Shown: positions 10,615-22,868, counted from the stretch's first letter. The stretch is 64,000 nt of DNA from Telmatactis stephensoni (GCA_029948255.1 JALIZF010001540.1:310001-374000), one strand, 5' to 3'. Notes: generated by a model not told the origin, from the letters alone. Numbers and translations: made by a program.

Positions 10615-13600
10615 CTATAATTCATCCTTGTCATGATTGGTAATTACAAACTTGTATAAACTCTCTAAATCTCTATTTCCTGTATATTCTTGTTTGGGGT
10701 GTCCATCTTTGAACAGAGTAAGTGTTGGGTAACCATTTACCTGTAAAACCAGGTAAGACGAGAGGTTGATAAGTGGTTGGTAAGTGGTCGATGAGAGGTT
10801 GGTAAGTGGTTAATGAGAGGTTGGTAAGTGGTTGATGAGAGGTTGGTAAGTGGTTGATGAGAGGTTGGTAAGTGGTTGATGAGAGGTTGGTAAGTGGTTG
10901 ATGAGAGGTTGGTAAGTGGTTGATGAGAGGTTGGTAAGTGGTTGATAAGTGGTTGGTAAGTGGATGATGAGAGGTTGGTAAGTGGTTGATGAGAGGTTGG
11001 TAAGTGGTTGATGAATGGTTGGTAAGTGGTTGATGAAAAGTTGGCAAGTGATTGATGAGAGATTGATAAGTGGTTGATGAGAGATTGGTAAGTGATTGAT
11101 GAGAGGTTGGTAAGTGGTTGATGAGAGATTGGTAAGTGATTGATGAGAGGTTGGTAAGTGGTTGATGAGAGGTTGGTAAGTGGTTGATGAGAGGTTGGTA
11201 AGTGATTGATGAGAGGTTGGTAAGTGGTTGATGAGAGATTGGTAAGTGATTGATGAGAGGTTGGTAAGTGATTGATGAGAGGTTGGTAAGTGGTTGATGA
11301 GAGGTTGGTAAGTGGTTGATGAGAGGTTGGTAAGTGGTTGACGAGAGGTTGGTAAGTGGTTGATGAGAGGTTAGTAAGTGGTTGATGAGAGGTTGGTAAG
11401 TGGTTGATGAGAGGTTGGTAATTGGTTGATGAGATGTTGGTAAGTGGTTGATGAGAGGTTGGTAATTGGTTGATGAGAGGTTGGTAATTGGTTGATGAGA
11501 GGTTGGTAAGTGGTTGATGAGAGGTTGGTAAGTGGTTGATGAGAGGTTGGTAAGTGGTTGATGAGGCGTTGGTAAGTGGTTGATGAGAGGTTGGTAAGTG
11601 GTTGATGAGAGGTTGGTAAGTGGTTGATGAGAGGTTGGTAAGTGGTCAATAAGTGGTTGGTAAGTAGTCGGTAAGTAATGGATAAGTGGTTGGTAAGTGG
11701 TGGATAAGTGGTTGGTAGAGGTGGATAAGTGGTTGACAAATGATCAGTAAGTGGTCAATAAGTGGTTTGTAAGTGGTTTTTAATTGGTCAGTGAGAGGTT
11801 GGTACAGCGTAAGTGGTTACCAACCACTTACCATATGGTGCAAATTGCTCACTTTAACCACTGTATACAAATGGATATAGCATCCCAGAGTACCACTTTG
11901 TTGAGTACGTACCTGTCCCCCCCTCCCCCCCTCCCAACCATAACTTCACAACACCATGGTCTCAAAGAACCATTGCTTGGATCAGACAACCCACTATTCC
12001 AGTAAAACCTTACTCACCCCAAAATTCTGACATAGTTGCCTCCTCAGCTGTACAGTCCACCCTGAAGATAACAAAACACAGCCATGGATTTTATGTTTTT
12101 AAAATAAAATCTGTTGACAACATCAATGGTTTATTAAGTGCAGTTCTTACTTTTGCAATCTTTGGTCCTGCAGCTGTTTCAGCACATTTCTTGGCCAACT
12201 GGTCCCAAATTGGAGCAAGTTTTCTACAGTGAACACACCTGAATATAGAAAAATACAAACTTAGATAATAAGGTGATGCAAGCTGGTCTAATGAAAATAG
12301 ATTCAGAAGTATAATCTGAGCCTTAGACTGAATACGCCCCATTTTCAAACTTACTAGATGCTGGAGAACAAGTTGTTTCCAAATGCATCAGTTTGCCTAC
12401 ATCAGCTGGGTTTGATATCTAGGTGAAACGACTATATTCCTTTCCGTGTAGCTTTAATTAGCTTTAAATACGCTTAAAACGGAGCACTGATGGAAAGAGG
12501 GGGGTAGAATGAGCACACCATCGGCTTCCTGGGAGACTAGCTTATAGCGTTGCTTGTAGCTAAATGAACTTTCGACGTTGAATACAGAGCTTTACCTTAT
12601 TTTTTTTTACCTATATCCATAGGGAAACTGATGTATACGTCAAACAACTCATTCCTAGTGTGGCAATTCAATTAATGATTTAAGAAGTTTCAGTTTGGCA
12701 AATGACAACAACAGCAATACAGTGAACTCCCTCAATGCGGACACCCCTGTAAGGCAGACATCTCTCTCAGGCTGACACAGTCTGGTCCTGGCTTTTTGAA
12801 TTGCCCCATATTGTCTGTAACAAAACTCCCTCTAATGCGCACACCTCTCTAAGGTAGACATTAAGAGCTGGTCCTGAAAGTGTCCACCTTAGAAGGAGTT
12901 TAATGTAATTAACAAGTACAGCACCAGCAACTGCAATGATGGTAACTATGTCAGCAGCAGTGACAATTAAGGTGACAAGCAACAGCTGCTACATCGATGG
13001 TAACTAAAGTATCAGCAGTAACAATGGTAACTACAGTAACAGAGACAACAATGATGGTAACTATAGCAACAACGATGGTAACCAAAGCAACAGAAGCAAC
13101 AATGATGGTAACTAAAGCAACAATGATGGTAACTACAGCAACAATATCATCAACAATTCCACAAAAGTAATGGCAGTAAATGGCTGCTAACTGCAAAAGT
13201 TTCCCTTGATTCTCATAAAATTAACATAATTTTTAAATGTCATTTTACATAATTGTATGGTGTGTTACTTACCAAGGGGCATAGAATTTGACAAAAGTAG
13301 TTCCAAAAGAAATTGTTGCTTCAAAATTGTTTTCATTGAGCTGATAGGGTTTGATCTAAAAGACATAAAAATGTCACTAGTGTTTAAATTATTGATTTAA
13401 AAATAAATGGGTTAATACGTTCAACTGACTAATATTATTTCTTTGTGTTATCATTGGCTCAGTTGGTTACTGCAATTTTCAAAATCATGCGAACTCGGAC
13501 ATGTAAACACTCGAGTGGTTTTTGCCAGATTAGCTTCCGTCAATCAAAATCAAAAATCAAAAATAGAAAGGCTAACCTAATATCAAAATCATATTTAGCT

Positions 13601-16600
13601 GTTACAAATCGTCTAAAGATCATTTTCAGTCATTTGGTAGGTTTTTAGGGATATTTATGAGTAGTTTTCTGGTGTTTTGATTTGAAGTGGGCGGAAGCGA
13701 ATAACCAAATTCCAACTGACTGTTTGAAGGTCAGAGTTTGCAGTATTATGAAAATAATTTATTGCAGTAAGCATCAGTTGTTTGAGTTGAAGTTCAGCCA
13801 TTGGAGCCCAAACCAGGCCAAACCAATGAAACCCCACCAATACTCAGGGAGAACTTGCTGCCTTTGTAATTACATGTACATAATTCTACAAATAGCTAGA
13901 CCTTCCAACTTGTTGCACAAGGCTGTTAAACATAGGCCTCATCTTTTTACACTATTAACATAACCCTGCATTGGGTTGACTCAGTACCTGTTGTTTGGCC
14001 TACTAGGAAACATCACTACATATAGTTGTGGACATGTGATATTGCAATTTTTCCCAGCTGACTCCCATATATTTTGATGAGGAATGATCTTCACATTTAT
14101 TTTCAGCCAAAGGTACCAAAATTATGTGTGGGTCAAGTTATTTTTTACCCCATAATGTACCATTGAATAAAACACACAAAATCTTAAACTGCCACCAATT
14201 CTCATTAAAGCACAGCATCTGACTGTGAGTACCCATCAATATCCCTTATGTCCATCCAAAATATGCATATGCATGAGTCTCCCCCCCCCCCCCCCCCCCT
14301 GTACCTCCTCAGGAATGTTTCAACATACCAAATCCTCGTCATCCCTTATTCATATTAATATCCTGATGTACAAGTGTTATTTTAGGTGGTGTGTGGTTGG
14401 TGTTGGTGGACTGAGTTCTAAAATTTTGTCAGCTACATAAGAGTCTAGGTCATGTATTGGCACGATTACCAGTGTACTGATCAATCTAAACATAAAACAA
14501 CCAAAAATAACATCAAGTTACGTCATGCACTGATATCAGGGGTGTATCTAGGATTTTCAAAGGGGGGTCACGGGCACAATTTCCACTTTTTAAAACTCTA
14601 CACCTTCCCTTCTATGTTCCTATTCTTATATTTTCTATCGTTCCCCAGGCTTAGAAAGGGGGGTAACGGGCACCCTAGGAACCCCTTTTGGATACGCCCC
14701 TGGATATACAGGTTTAGAGGTGGATAAATTTAAAGTAATTAAGCAGTGTTCATTCTGGGATATACTTGGAGTGGGATAGGTGTCCCTTTGCTGTCGAAAT
14801 TTGGGGACATTTGGTGACAAATAGGGGACTTTTCCCTTTGATATCTTTTGTTTACATTTTGTCATTTGCTTCTGATCATCTCTTTCTGTCATTTCATAAA
14901 GTTTTTTTTTCCTCAAATATAAAGGCAGAGTTACACCCGCCTATGATTTGTTGGCCTGATTTGAGTTCTGGCATTCCAATATTTATTCATTTGATTTTCC
15001 TTTCAAAAAATTGGCACAACATGAAAAAATCTGTTGCAATCAGGCAGATTTCTTTCTTTTCCTGGATGAGGTTATCAAAAATTGGGCCAACATATTGTAG
15101 CATGTAAACTCAGCCTTAACTGATGCAACATGTCATTGAAACTCAGCTACACCAATGTACTAGATGATTTTGCTGCTGACAGTAAGATCACTAAAAAATG
15201 CATATTGTGTGCAAAAATGCAGGCTAAAATGAACACTTTTCAAAGAATGTACCTCTTTGCCATCTTGAAATAACTTTAATGTTGGAAAAGCATTGACGTT
15301 AAATTTGTTGCACTTTGCTTTATGAACTGTACAATCAATCTAGAGGACAGAATTAAGACATAAGTGAAATTTTGTTTGATTTATGACTTAAAGGTAAAGC
15401 AACCTTTTTAACACTGGTAACTCGTAACAGTTGTACACTGATAAACCTGAGGGTGATGATGTGCTCATTTTACTCCCCTCTCTCCATCAGTGCTCTGTTT
15501 TAAGGGTATCTAAGCTAACCAAAGCTACACAGAATGGAAAGAAGTCAAAACAAGGATGTGAGATCCAGGGCTTGAACTCTGGACCTCTCACACTGAAGGC
15601 TGCACACTAACCAACTGTGCCATCCTTGCTCCTGGTAATTGAATTGAATTGAAGGGTTCCCTGTGAAAATGACCTATGTGACTTTTTGATGGATGTCCTG
15701 AGATTAATTTTTCCAGCACAGGAAAGTCAATTATACCATTTTATACCATTGAAAGGGCCATTTTCACTCTGAACCCTTCAATTGCAATATAATGTTACCT
15801 TGGCAATAGAAATCTGTGAAGAGCCTCTGTACTTTTTGGCCAGATCTTCCCAGACTGGAGCAAGTCTTATACAGTGGATACACCTTAACATGAGAACATG
15901 ATATATAATAAACCATTATATGTATCATTTAATTAGACAACAGAAAGCCATGCGCCCATGGCATTATAGACGCACGAGAGAAAATATAAAGAACGATAAA
16001 CAAACATGAGAATGGCACGAGGCGTAGCCGAGTGCGACTCTAGTTTAAGAGTTCTTTATATTTTCTGAAGTGCGTCTATAATGCAATGGGCAAGTGGCTT
16101 TATGTTCTCTAATTAATTTATAACAGAGCCCAGAACATTAAAAACGGAGCCGTGCAGCCCATAGGGAAATAGTTCATAGATTTTTCAGCCAATCAGAGTG
16201 TGTGTTATTATGTGTTGCCATCTTAAAAACAAAAGATTTGAAACAGAGGATGATGAAGATAGTGTGCACGCAGTGCAGCCCATGGGCAAATAATTCTTAG
16301 CTTTCTGGCCAATCAGAGCACACGTAAGATTGTAGCTATGTTATAACAATATATAATCCCCATTGAAACAAACAAACAAACAAACAGACAAAAGAGCATT
16401 GGAGCAACAATAGATGGGAGCCTGAATTTTTCAGTTGTACCCAGTTGTGTAGAAGGGAACCAGACAAAATTTGGACACCTAGATTTCAGGGATTTCCCAG
16501 TGCCAAAACTCTGAAGGACTGATAAGCTCAACATCATAGGCTCACAGGGAGACCAGATTTGATTTAGTTGTGCTAAAATAACTAGAATCATTTCTTAGAA

Positions 16601-19600
16601 TTCTATCCTTGGAATAAAGGTCCGGTAATACGAGCAACAAAATCACTCAACTTGTCTTGCAACATTGCTGCGAAACGAGTTGAAGAGCGATGCTGCCCGT
16701 TTTACCACCCGAGAACAAACTTGTCTTGCAACAAAATTATTTGTTGCAGGTTGAAAAAATTTGTTGCAGAAAGTAGAAGGTCATTCTACTATCTGCAACA
16801 AAATTTCTCAACCTGCAACAATAATTTTGTTGCGAGACAAGTTAATTTGTTCTCGGGTGGTAAAAACGGGCAGCATCGCTCTTCAACTCGTTTCGCTGCA
16901 ATGTTGCGAGACAATTTGATTGATTTTGTTGCTTGTATTACTGGACCTTAATGGATTTTTCTAAAGGATTGATACAACAACAATAACAACAACAACAACA
17001 AGACTTCAACATACTTCTACAATGTAAATTGTGTATGTACAATCATTATTGAGTCGTTATCATATTGTAGATCAGTTCAGTGACAATACTGTATGGTGGT
17101 CCTGATGAATGTGAAGTTTACCCACCATGGCGCATAAAACTTGACAAAATGCAGGCCTCTTGCTATCTCTTCATCAAAGTTGTTAGCTGTCAAAATGCGG
17201 ACATCGTTTTCACTTACAAGATCGTCTGAGCTGCCTGTTTTACTGCTCTGAAAACAAAAATGGTGCAGGTGATGATGATGAGGATGATCATATCACAACA
17301 ACATTACCGTATTTACTCGAATAACCGCCTCCCCTGAATAAGGGCCCCCTTTGGACAAAAAAATTAATAAGCGCCTCCCCTGAATAAGCGCCTCGCACCT
17401 CGTTATAGTATACTAATACCAGTACTGTTGTAGTAGACAGTATAACATCAATATTATTGATATTAAAAGGAAAGCATACTTTGACAATTGTGTACTTTTC
17501 TCCCGCTGAATAAGCGCCTCCCTCTAATAAGCGCCTCCCCCAAATAAGCGCCCCGTTTTAGATGTGAAAAATTTGATAAGTGCCGGGGCGCTTGTTCGAG
17601 TAAATACAGTAATGATAACAAATAAGTATTAATGAAATTGAACAAATTGATGTTAATATAGTACTAAATCAGCATTGAGCAGATTTCGTATGACTGTGAA
17701 AATGGCACCACATGGTCATGGCACGGTTACGGCAGGAATTTAAAATGTTTTTATTGACAACACGGCACTGACACGGTCACAGAACAGTGTGATCTGTTTC
17801 ACACTCATACAAAATCTGCTCTATCTGTTGTGTTTTAATTTTTTGCGTTAAAGCTTAGCCTGCTTAGCTGGCCTGCTTATGTGGCTTAGCTTTCACTGGC
17901 AAAGTACACATACTGAATGTTTTCCTCCAGATCATTTCAAAAGCCACGCATGCAAGGTACATTTTGCTGCAGTATTGTCACCCATGATTCAAACCGTCTA
18001 CTAAAATATGAAATATTATTTGAGCTGTTATACCTCTTTCAATACAAATTCATTGACAAACTTCATAAAGTCAGCTATGCTTCGCTTGCCATAGTATCGT
18101 TTAACACCTCCTTCAAAGTACAATCTAAGGCTGTCAATCACAATAATAATGTATTAGTAAATGAATGCTTTTCCACCAAATCTAATGAAGTGTGACCACT
18201 TTAGCCAGTGTTGCTGGCACTTTTTGGCAAGGAAGAGGGAAGGGAAGTGTTGTTCCCTTCTTTCTCTTCCTCTTCTCAATTTCTTTGAGATTACACTGCA
18301 ATTCCCATTTGTGTTCACAACACGTTAGTAGATTATTAAGGTGCTGGTATCATATCGGTCATACACCATTGGGGAAATTGGGTGACTATCCTAGTTATGA
18401 TAATTAATACAAAATTCAACTAAAACAGAGTCTTACGATGGATATGCCTTGATATTATGTTTCGCACATAGAGGAGTTTCAGCTACGCAGTCAACCTATT
18501 TAAAGGATAATATAAAAGTAGTGTGTTAACAATATTAAACAGCTGATTAGATCATGAAACAGCCACAATAATAAATTTTTGTGTGAATGTGTGGAACTTC
18601 CAGAAAATATCGATACCCCACCACAATATAGATCCCCCTACCCCCTGGGAGCTTCCACTTTTCTTCAATACATACTGTGTAATTTTGTTCTTTCTCTGAC
18701 CCCCCTCTCCCCTCCAGAATTTCCAATTCTCTCCATTATATGGCGTTCCTTTTTATCTGGGACTATACAGTGCTAGTTACAAATTAGATATTGGTGCTTC
18801 ACTTCGATGTCTCAATAGGTGGAGTTTGTCCATCATATACTGTCACATCGATGTACAAACTCCATCTATTGAACTGATCAAAGTGAAGCACTGACATCTA
18901 ATTGGTTAGTGGTTTCTATTCATTTGCAAAAAAAGATATGAGAAAGAAATAAAAAAACTTCTCACATCATACCTTTGCAATATTGATTTGTTTATTTCTC
19001 TTTTTATACTCTGATGAAAGGTCTTCCCAAGTTGGCATTAGATTCTTACAATGTTCACACCTTCAAATCAATAACATTCCTATTAATTTATAGTATAGCA
19101 GCAGAATAACATAATAATTAATATTCAAGACTACATGTCTAAAATACAAATTACAAACAGCATTTAGCCAGAAGCACAATTGGGATTAAACAAGTACATA
19201 GAGACCACACAGCACCTTGAAAAGTTGGGGGGGGGGGGGGGGGGGAAGAGGCTAGCATTTGAAGATAAAGTAGGCTACCTACAACAGTGTGCAAAATCTG
19301 TTGAGACACTGCCCCCATTTTGGTTGAAATTCGCCACCCCTGTTTCAGACTCCCCCTTCCACCCTCTCTCAATGTTGAGTAGGCCTGAGAGATTCTTGCT
19401 AGGTCCAAGACCCGTCCCAACCAACATTGTGTCGGGGGGGGGGGGGGGGGGGGTTTGAAATATATACCCATTTCAAGACCTACATGGTGGGAATTAAATA
19501 ACGTTGTGCCCATTTGAGAGGACAGAACATTTGACTAGGATAGCAAAGAAAGTGGGGGGCAATAGGCTCCCAGCCTCCCCCTCTCATCTCCACAGATATG

Positions 19601-20108
19601 TACCCCCCTCCCCCGTATCCATAGATATAAATTATGTCTAAATCTGTATGTCAAGTCGTGGCAAATCTGTATATCAAGTGTAACAGGAAGCATCAAGACG
19701 TTTTTAAATTTGAGCTTTTTTGTACACGTAAGCTCTGGGTTATCCGATCTGAATTTCTAATTTGCAAAATCTGAGGGCTTAATTGGAGCTAATTTAAATT
19801 GTAGAAAGCCAAACGATTCTCTGCTAAAGGGATAATATATATGTTTGTTGTATTGCTACATTTGCAGGAAGATCTATCTAATCTTCTGGAACATAAACTT
19901 AAGGACTTAATGTGTAAACCTGCAAAAATTAAACTTGAACGAGCTAGATTTTGAAACCTGCATCTACTTACCATGGACCATAAAACATCACAAAAGAAGG
20001 ACTACCAATAGTTCTTTCTTCAAAATCGACAGTAGTTAGTGGCATAACTGTTGATTCTACAAAACGAAATAAGAACAAAAGACAACCAACTACACTGATG
20101 GTCGCCAT
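10615..20108 (-). CDS. TXNDC5: TXNDC5-like ER protein disulfide isomerase, three thioredoxin domains
   Basis: Exons in transcript order: 20108-19972, 19060-18973, 18495-18437, 18124-18034, 17247-17126, 15883-15799, 15339-15253, (one not found), 13355-13273, 12238-12151, 12060-12019, 10740-10615. It starts MATISVVGCLLFLF, a signal peptide, and ends HDKDEL, an ER-retrieval signal. Three thioredoxin folds each have a PWCxHC active site (CEHC, CIHC, CVHC). The intron always splits the Trp codon just before the first Cys, so the three domains share one exon plan and arose by internal duplication. The family forms and isomerises disulfides in the ER lumen. Two problems: the exon encoding the end of domain 2 was not located between 13356 and 15252, and the 42-nt exon at 12019-12060 keeps frame only if both splice edges are one base inside the canonical AG/GT sites. 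Confidence 0.88.
10752..11833. repeat. 22-bp minisatellite array in last intron of TXNDC5-like gene
   Basis: About 45 units of GGTTGGTAAGTGGTTGATGA plus GA, with variants (ATTGG, CGTTGG, ACGAG). Units become degenerate after 11640. The right end reads ACCACTTACCATATGGTGCAAATTG. The array starts about 12 bp from the splice acceptor of the last coding exon (10740). Confidence 0.95.
12960..13150. repeat. Minisatellite, 18-21 bp unit (CAACAATGATGGTAACTA)
   Basis: About ten degenerate units of GGTAACTAAAGCAACAATGAT type in the intron between two domain-3 exons of the TXNDC5-like gene. Coding frames across it are repetitive and not genic. Confidence 0.85.
14537..14702. mobile_element. MITE with CAGGGGCG termini, copy 1
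   Basis: Ends CAGGGGTGTATCTAGGA and GGATACGCCCCTG are inverted. Flanked by perfect 5-bp GATAT duplications (14532-14536, 14703-14707). Confidence 0.75.
15535..15640 (-). mobile_element. tRNA-derived SINE head
   Basis: Minus strand shows TGGCACAGTTGGTTAGTG (A box) and AGAGTTCAAGCCC (B-box-like) with no pairing acceptor stem. Confidence 0.6.
15651..15779. mobile_element. GAAGGGTTC MITE, copy 1
   Basis: Terminal GAAGGGTTCCCTGTGAAAATG against GCCATTTTCACTCTGAACCCTTC. Other copies: 22714-22868, 49094-49246, 49383-49525, 56001-56280. It lies next to a domain-2 exon of the TXNDC5-like gene. Confidence 0.75.
15935..16335. repeat. Dispersed foldback repeat (ATATAAAGAAC family), copy 1
   Basis: Palindromic segment with GAGAGAAAATATAAAGAAC and GTTCTTTATATTTTCT, followed by GCAGCCCATGGGCAAATA-type blocks that occur twice. 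A second full copy is at 51965-52390. Confidence 0.7.
16618..16948. mobile_element. Harbinger-like foldback MITE AGGTCCGG
   Basis: 331 bp, almost fully palindromic (CAACAAAATCA outer; CTTGTCTTGCAACA, TACCACCCGAGAACAAA inner). Perfect TAA duplication (16615-16617, 16949-16951). Confidence 0.85.
17307..17612. repeat. Foldback repeat with GAATAAGCGCC units
   Basis: Ends CCGTATTTACTCGAATAA and TTGTTCGAGTAAATACAGTA are inverted. The interior carries several copies of AATAAGCGCCTCCCC. A fragment recurs at about 38455-38500. Confidence 0.7.
17677..17821. mobile_element. GAGCAGATTT foldback MITE, complete copy
   Basis: Begins GAGCAGATTTCGTATGA and ends TCATACAAAATCTGCTC, with CACGG-rich interior. 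Lies between TXNDC5 exons. Confidence 0.75.
18780..18905. repeat. Foldback repeat in TXNDC5 intron
   Basis: Arms AATTAGAT...GTGCTTCACTT and AAGTGAAGCAC...ATCTAATT, with GGTGGAGTTTG and CAAACTCCATC inside. A related hairpin is at about 31248-31303. Confidence 0.65.
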
Positions 20109-20145
20109 GTTGTTTTTGGACAAAACCACAGGAGCCCCAACGATA

Positions 20146-20153
20146 TGACGTCA
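20146..20153 (-). promoter_or_regulatory. CRE/ATF-type site upstream of TXNDC5-like gene
   Basis: The palindrome TGACGTCA lies about 40 bp upstream of the start codon of the TXNDC5-like gene. ATF/CREB and ER-stress bZIP factors bind such sites, which would suit an ER chaperone. This is a motif match only, and the position could be 5' UTR. Confidence 0.35.
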
Positions 20154-20426
20154 TAATTTTTTTCTTGCATTCTATTTGTCTTTCTTTATTTCTTCTTTCT
20201 TTCTTTGTTTCTTTCGCACTTTTTTACGAAAAACAATGCAATCCGTTTTTCACTGCGTTATTAATATTTTCAGTGTTCCATCATTCTTTCCTTCCTCCTT
20301 CCTTTTGATCTTCAATTCCGCAGGCAAAAAGAAAGAAAGAAAGAAAAAGAGACAAAAGAGAAAAAAAGAAAAGAAAAGAGAAAAGAAAAAAGAGGAAGGA
20401 TAAGAAAAGAAAGAAAGAAAAAAATG

Positions 20427-20500
20427 CTGTCATTGTCGGGATTCGAACCCGGTTCACTTGCTCCATAGTCCATGGGTTTTCCAACTGCGCCACGGGATCA
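20427..20500 (-). mobile_element. tRNA-like SINE head or tRNA remnant
   Basis: Minus strand shows TGGCGCAGTTGG (A box) and CCGGGTTCGAATCCC (T arm and B box), but the 3' and 5' ends do not form an acceptor stem. It is therefore not called as a tRNA gene. Confidence 0.55.
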
Positions 20501-20565
20501 AGTAATTTGCACAACAATAGACAGTCAATTCACAGGATACACTAGGTTATTTTGTCATTCAAATC

Positions 20566-20830
20566 CCTCAGTAGACCAGTTAGTCTAGTGGTAAGGTTCA
20601 GTTACTTACGGCCTAGGATCCGACTGTTTCCTCCCTCTTTGACTGCGAAGCTTGCTGTGTTCTACCGGATAGCGCGGAAGGGGCCGAAATCTCCATCCTA
20701 TACGTAACATGCGATGATTCAGCGATTTGTCTGGATGCATGGTCCGATTTTTTACGTTTTACATAAAATTAGCATACTAATTTGCTTTTGGGTAGTGGGT
20801 TCGAATCATGACAGCGCAAAAAAAATTTTT
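20566..20830 (+). mobile_element. Second SINE family, copy 1
   Basis: Starts TTAGTCTAGTGGTAAGG (A-box-like). The body GATAGCGCGGAAGGGGCC and GAAATCTCCATCC matches the minus-strand copy at 36780-37085. A GGGTTCGAATC box occurs near the end. Confidence 0.6.
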
Positions 20831-22713
20831 TTTCGAAATATTTTTTATCGAGTTTATTTTCCTTTAAAAATTTTTGGAAAGAAAAACTAGTCTTTGATAT
20901 CGAAATGCGCGTTAAAATTATTGAAGATAATTAAAAATCCTCTTTCACGTTCACAAAAAGTCAAAAGTTGCTTTCACGTGGACGCAAAAAGATTTTAGAC
21001 CTTAAATCACGATTCACGTCAAAATAAATCAGCCATTCACGTTTCACGCAAATGGTGTAGGGGACCCTGTTTTTGTAAAAATCACGAGCGGGTTCATTCA
21101 CGGATCACGCACCCAAATCACCCGCGGTCACGCGAAACTCCTTTGCTACCTGGCACCCTCAAAATCATCTTTTTTTGTGTGATAAAGAGAATTCGCTCAA
21201 ACCTTGATGAAATAAGGCTATATTGAAAAGTACTGGCTATTAAATAAAAAGGACTGAAAGGATCTGTACAGTTCTTTGTTCGCTCTCAGGTAGAAGTACC
21301 TGCGCGGGAGGACCCCCCTGGGTGCCAAAGCGTGGCTCTGTCGGTCACTAGAACCCAGGGTAAGGGAGAAGTTTTATAAAGGAAACAGTTTTTTTTTTCA
21401 GTGGATTTTGGAATATACTTGATCGTAAGTTATGAATGCTTTGGGAAATGAGAGCAAGAGCAAGCTAACAGCAACATCACCAAGAATTTTTAAGAGGTAT
21501 GCATGGGCTAATTACATCTACACTAGTCCAGATAATTTTGAACATGCATCTTTTTTTTTTGCTATGTGAGTTTGGCCTCTCAAATTGCCCATTTGCCATT
21601 ACTGCGTGTGACCGGCGAAAACAGAGACTTCGCTTTTCTAGTATTTTTTAGCTGGGACAACTCATTTAGAACTAGACGCACACGTGCGTTCACTCGTGCC
21701 CCGGAAGCCCCCTTATAGGAGAGGCTTCAATGACCAGCCCCGTTCGTACTCTTCCCCGAGCCGTTTCACGCATTCTTCACTTAACCATAACATAATAAAG
21801 ACCTTTTTTGACCTTTTTAAAGAATATCTGATTAGTCAATTTGTCTGTCAGCAGCTATTAGTCGACATGCAAAATATTACCAGCGAATATACCAGTTTAT
21901 TCAACTTTTAATTTCACTATGTGTCTCAATTGTTTGCTGTAAAGACTTCTACAACGGCGTTTTTAACAAAATAACAAATCGTGAATATTTTCGTTCATGT
22001 TTCGGATGTTTTAAATAATAAAAGACGTTACGTGACCAACAAGGTCAATGGAACCTATCCGTTCCATGCAATGGTCTGCTTTAGAATTCCGTATTAAAAT
22101 TCAGTACAAAAACCTCTCAAGATCTCTTGAATGCTTGAATGAGGAACACAATTGACTTGCTTCTACGTATGTTCGTTTAGCAACATGTAGGATGAGAAAT
22201 TCGTAGATTCACAGCTCATAGGAAATACTCAGTTTATCCATGTTTATCGCGAGGGTTCTCTTTCAAGTACTCCATTTAGAGTTCGATATTTGGTCAAAGT
22301 ATTGGAGATGAAGCTCAAAATAACAGCCCATTCTGAAGCTCATATAAGTATATAGGTATATCTCGAGTTAAAAGCTCCAAATTACATTGTTCTACTGCAG
22401 GAAAAGCCTGTCTCTGAAAGCTATTTTCTTTATAGTCGGCCATCTTGCATTCCTCAAGTTCCTGGCTTGCGTTCGCTGTCGCTCAAAGGTGATGAATGAA
22501 GGGCATTGTTTTTACGTTCTTAACCAATCAGAAGTAGCTGAGGACGAACAGAGGAAAAAAAAAAAAAAAAAAAAAAAAAAAAACATTTGCAGTTTATAAC
22601 TCGTTCCCGGCCTAAAGGCCTGGGCACGAGTAAAAAGCTGATGTACTATTTAATCCAAGCTAGAGACTTTTGGAATATAACTTAAAAATTTATTTATAGA
22701 CACTTAACATAAC

Positions 22714-22868
22714 GAAGGGTTCAATGTGAAAACAGCCTAAGTGACTTTTTTGATGATATTTTTGCAATGGAATAATTAAATGGTATAATCAACTTTCCTA
22801 TGCTGGAAAAATTAATCTCAGGACATCCATCAAAAAGTCACTTAGGTCATTTTCACAGCAAACCCTTC
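22714..22868. mobile_element. GAAGGGTTC MITE, copy 2
   Basis: Opposite orientation to copy 1. It has the uninterrupted stretch CACTTTTTTGATGATATTTT that serves as an empty site for the insertion at 56122-56244. Confidence 0.75.

Noticed and set aside
10673..11739. Open frames of about 120 codons on the minus strand with repeating PLINHLPTSHQPLTN-type sequence
   Set aside because: They arise from the 22-bp minisatellite (66 bp = 22 codons without stops) in an intron. Only the first part overlaps the true TXNDC5 last exon, in another frame.
20427..20500. tRNA gene on the minus strand
   Set aside because: A and B boxes are good, but the acceptor stem does not pair. Treated as a SINE head or remnant. 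The same reasoning applies at 3727, 15540, 45965, 59800 and 63170.
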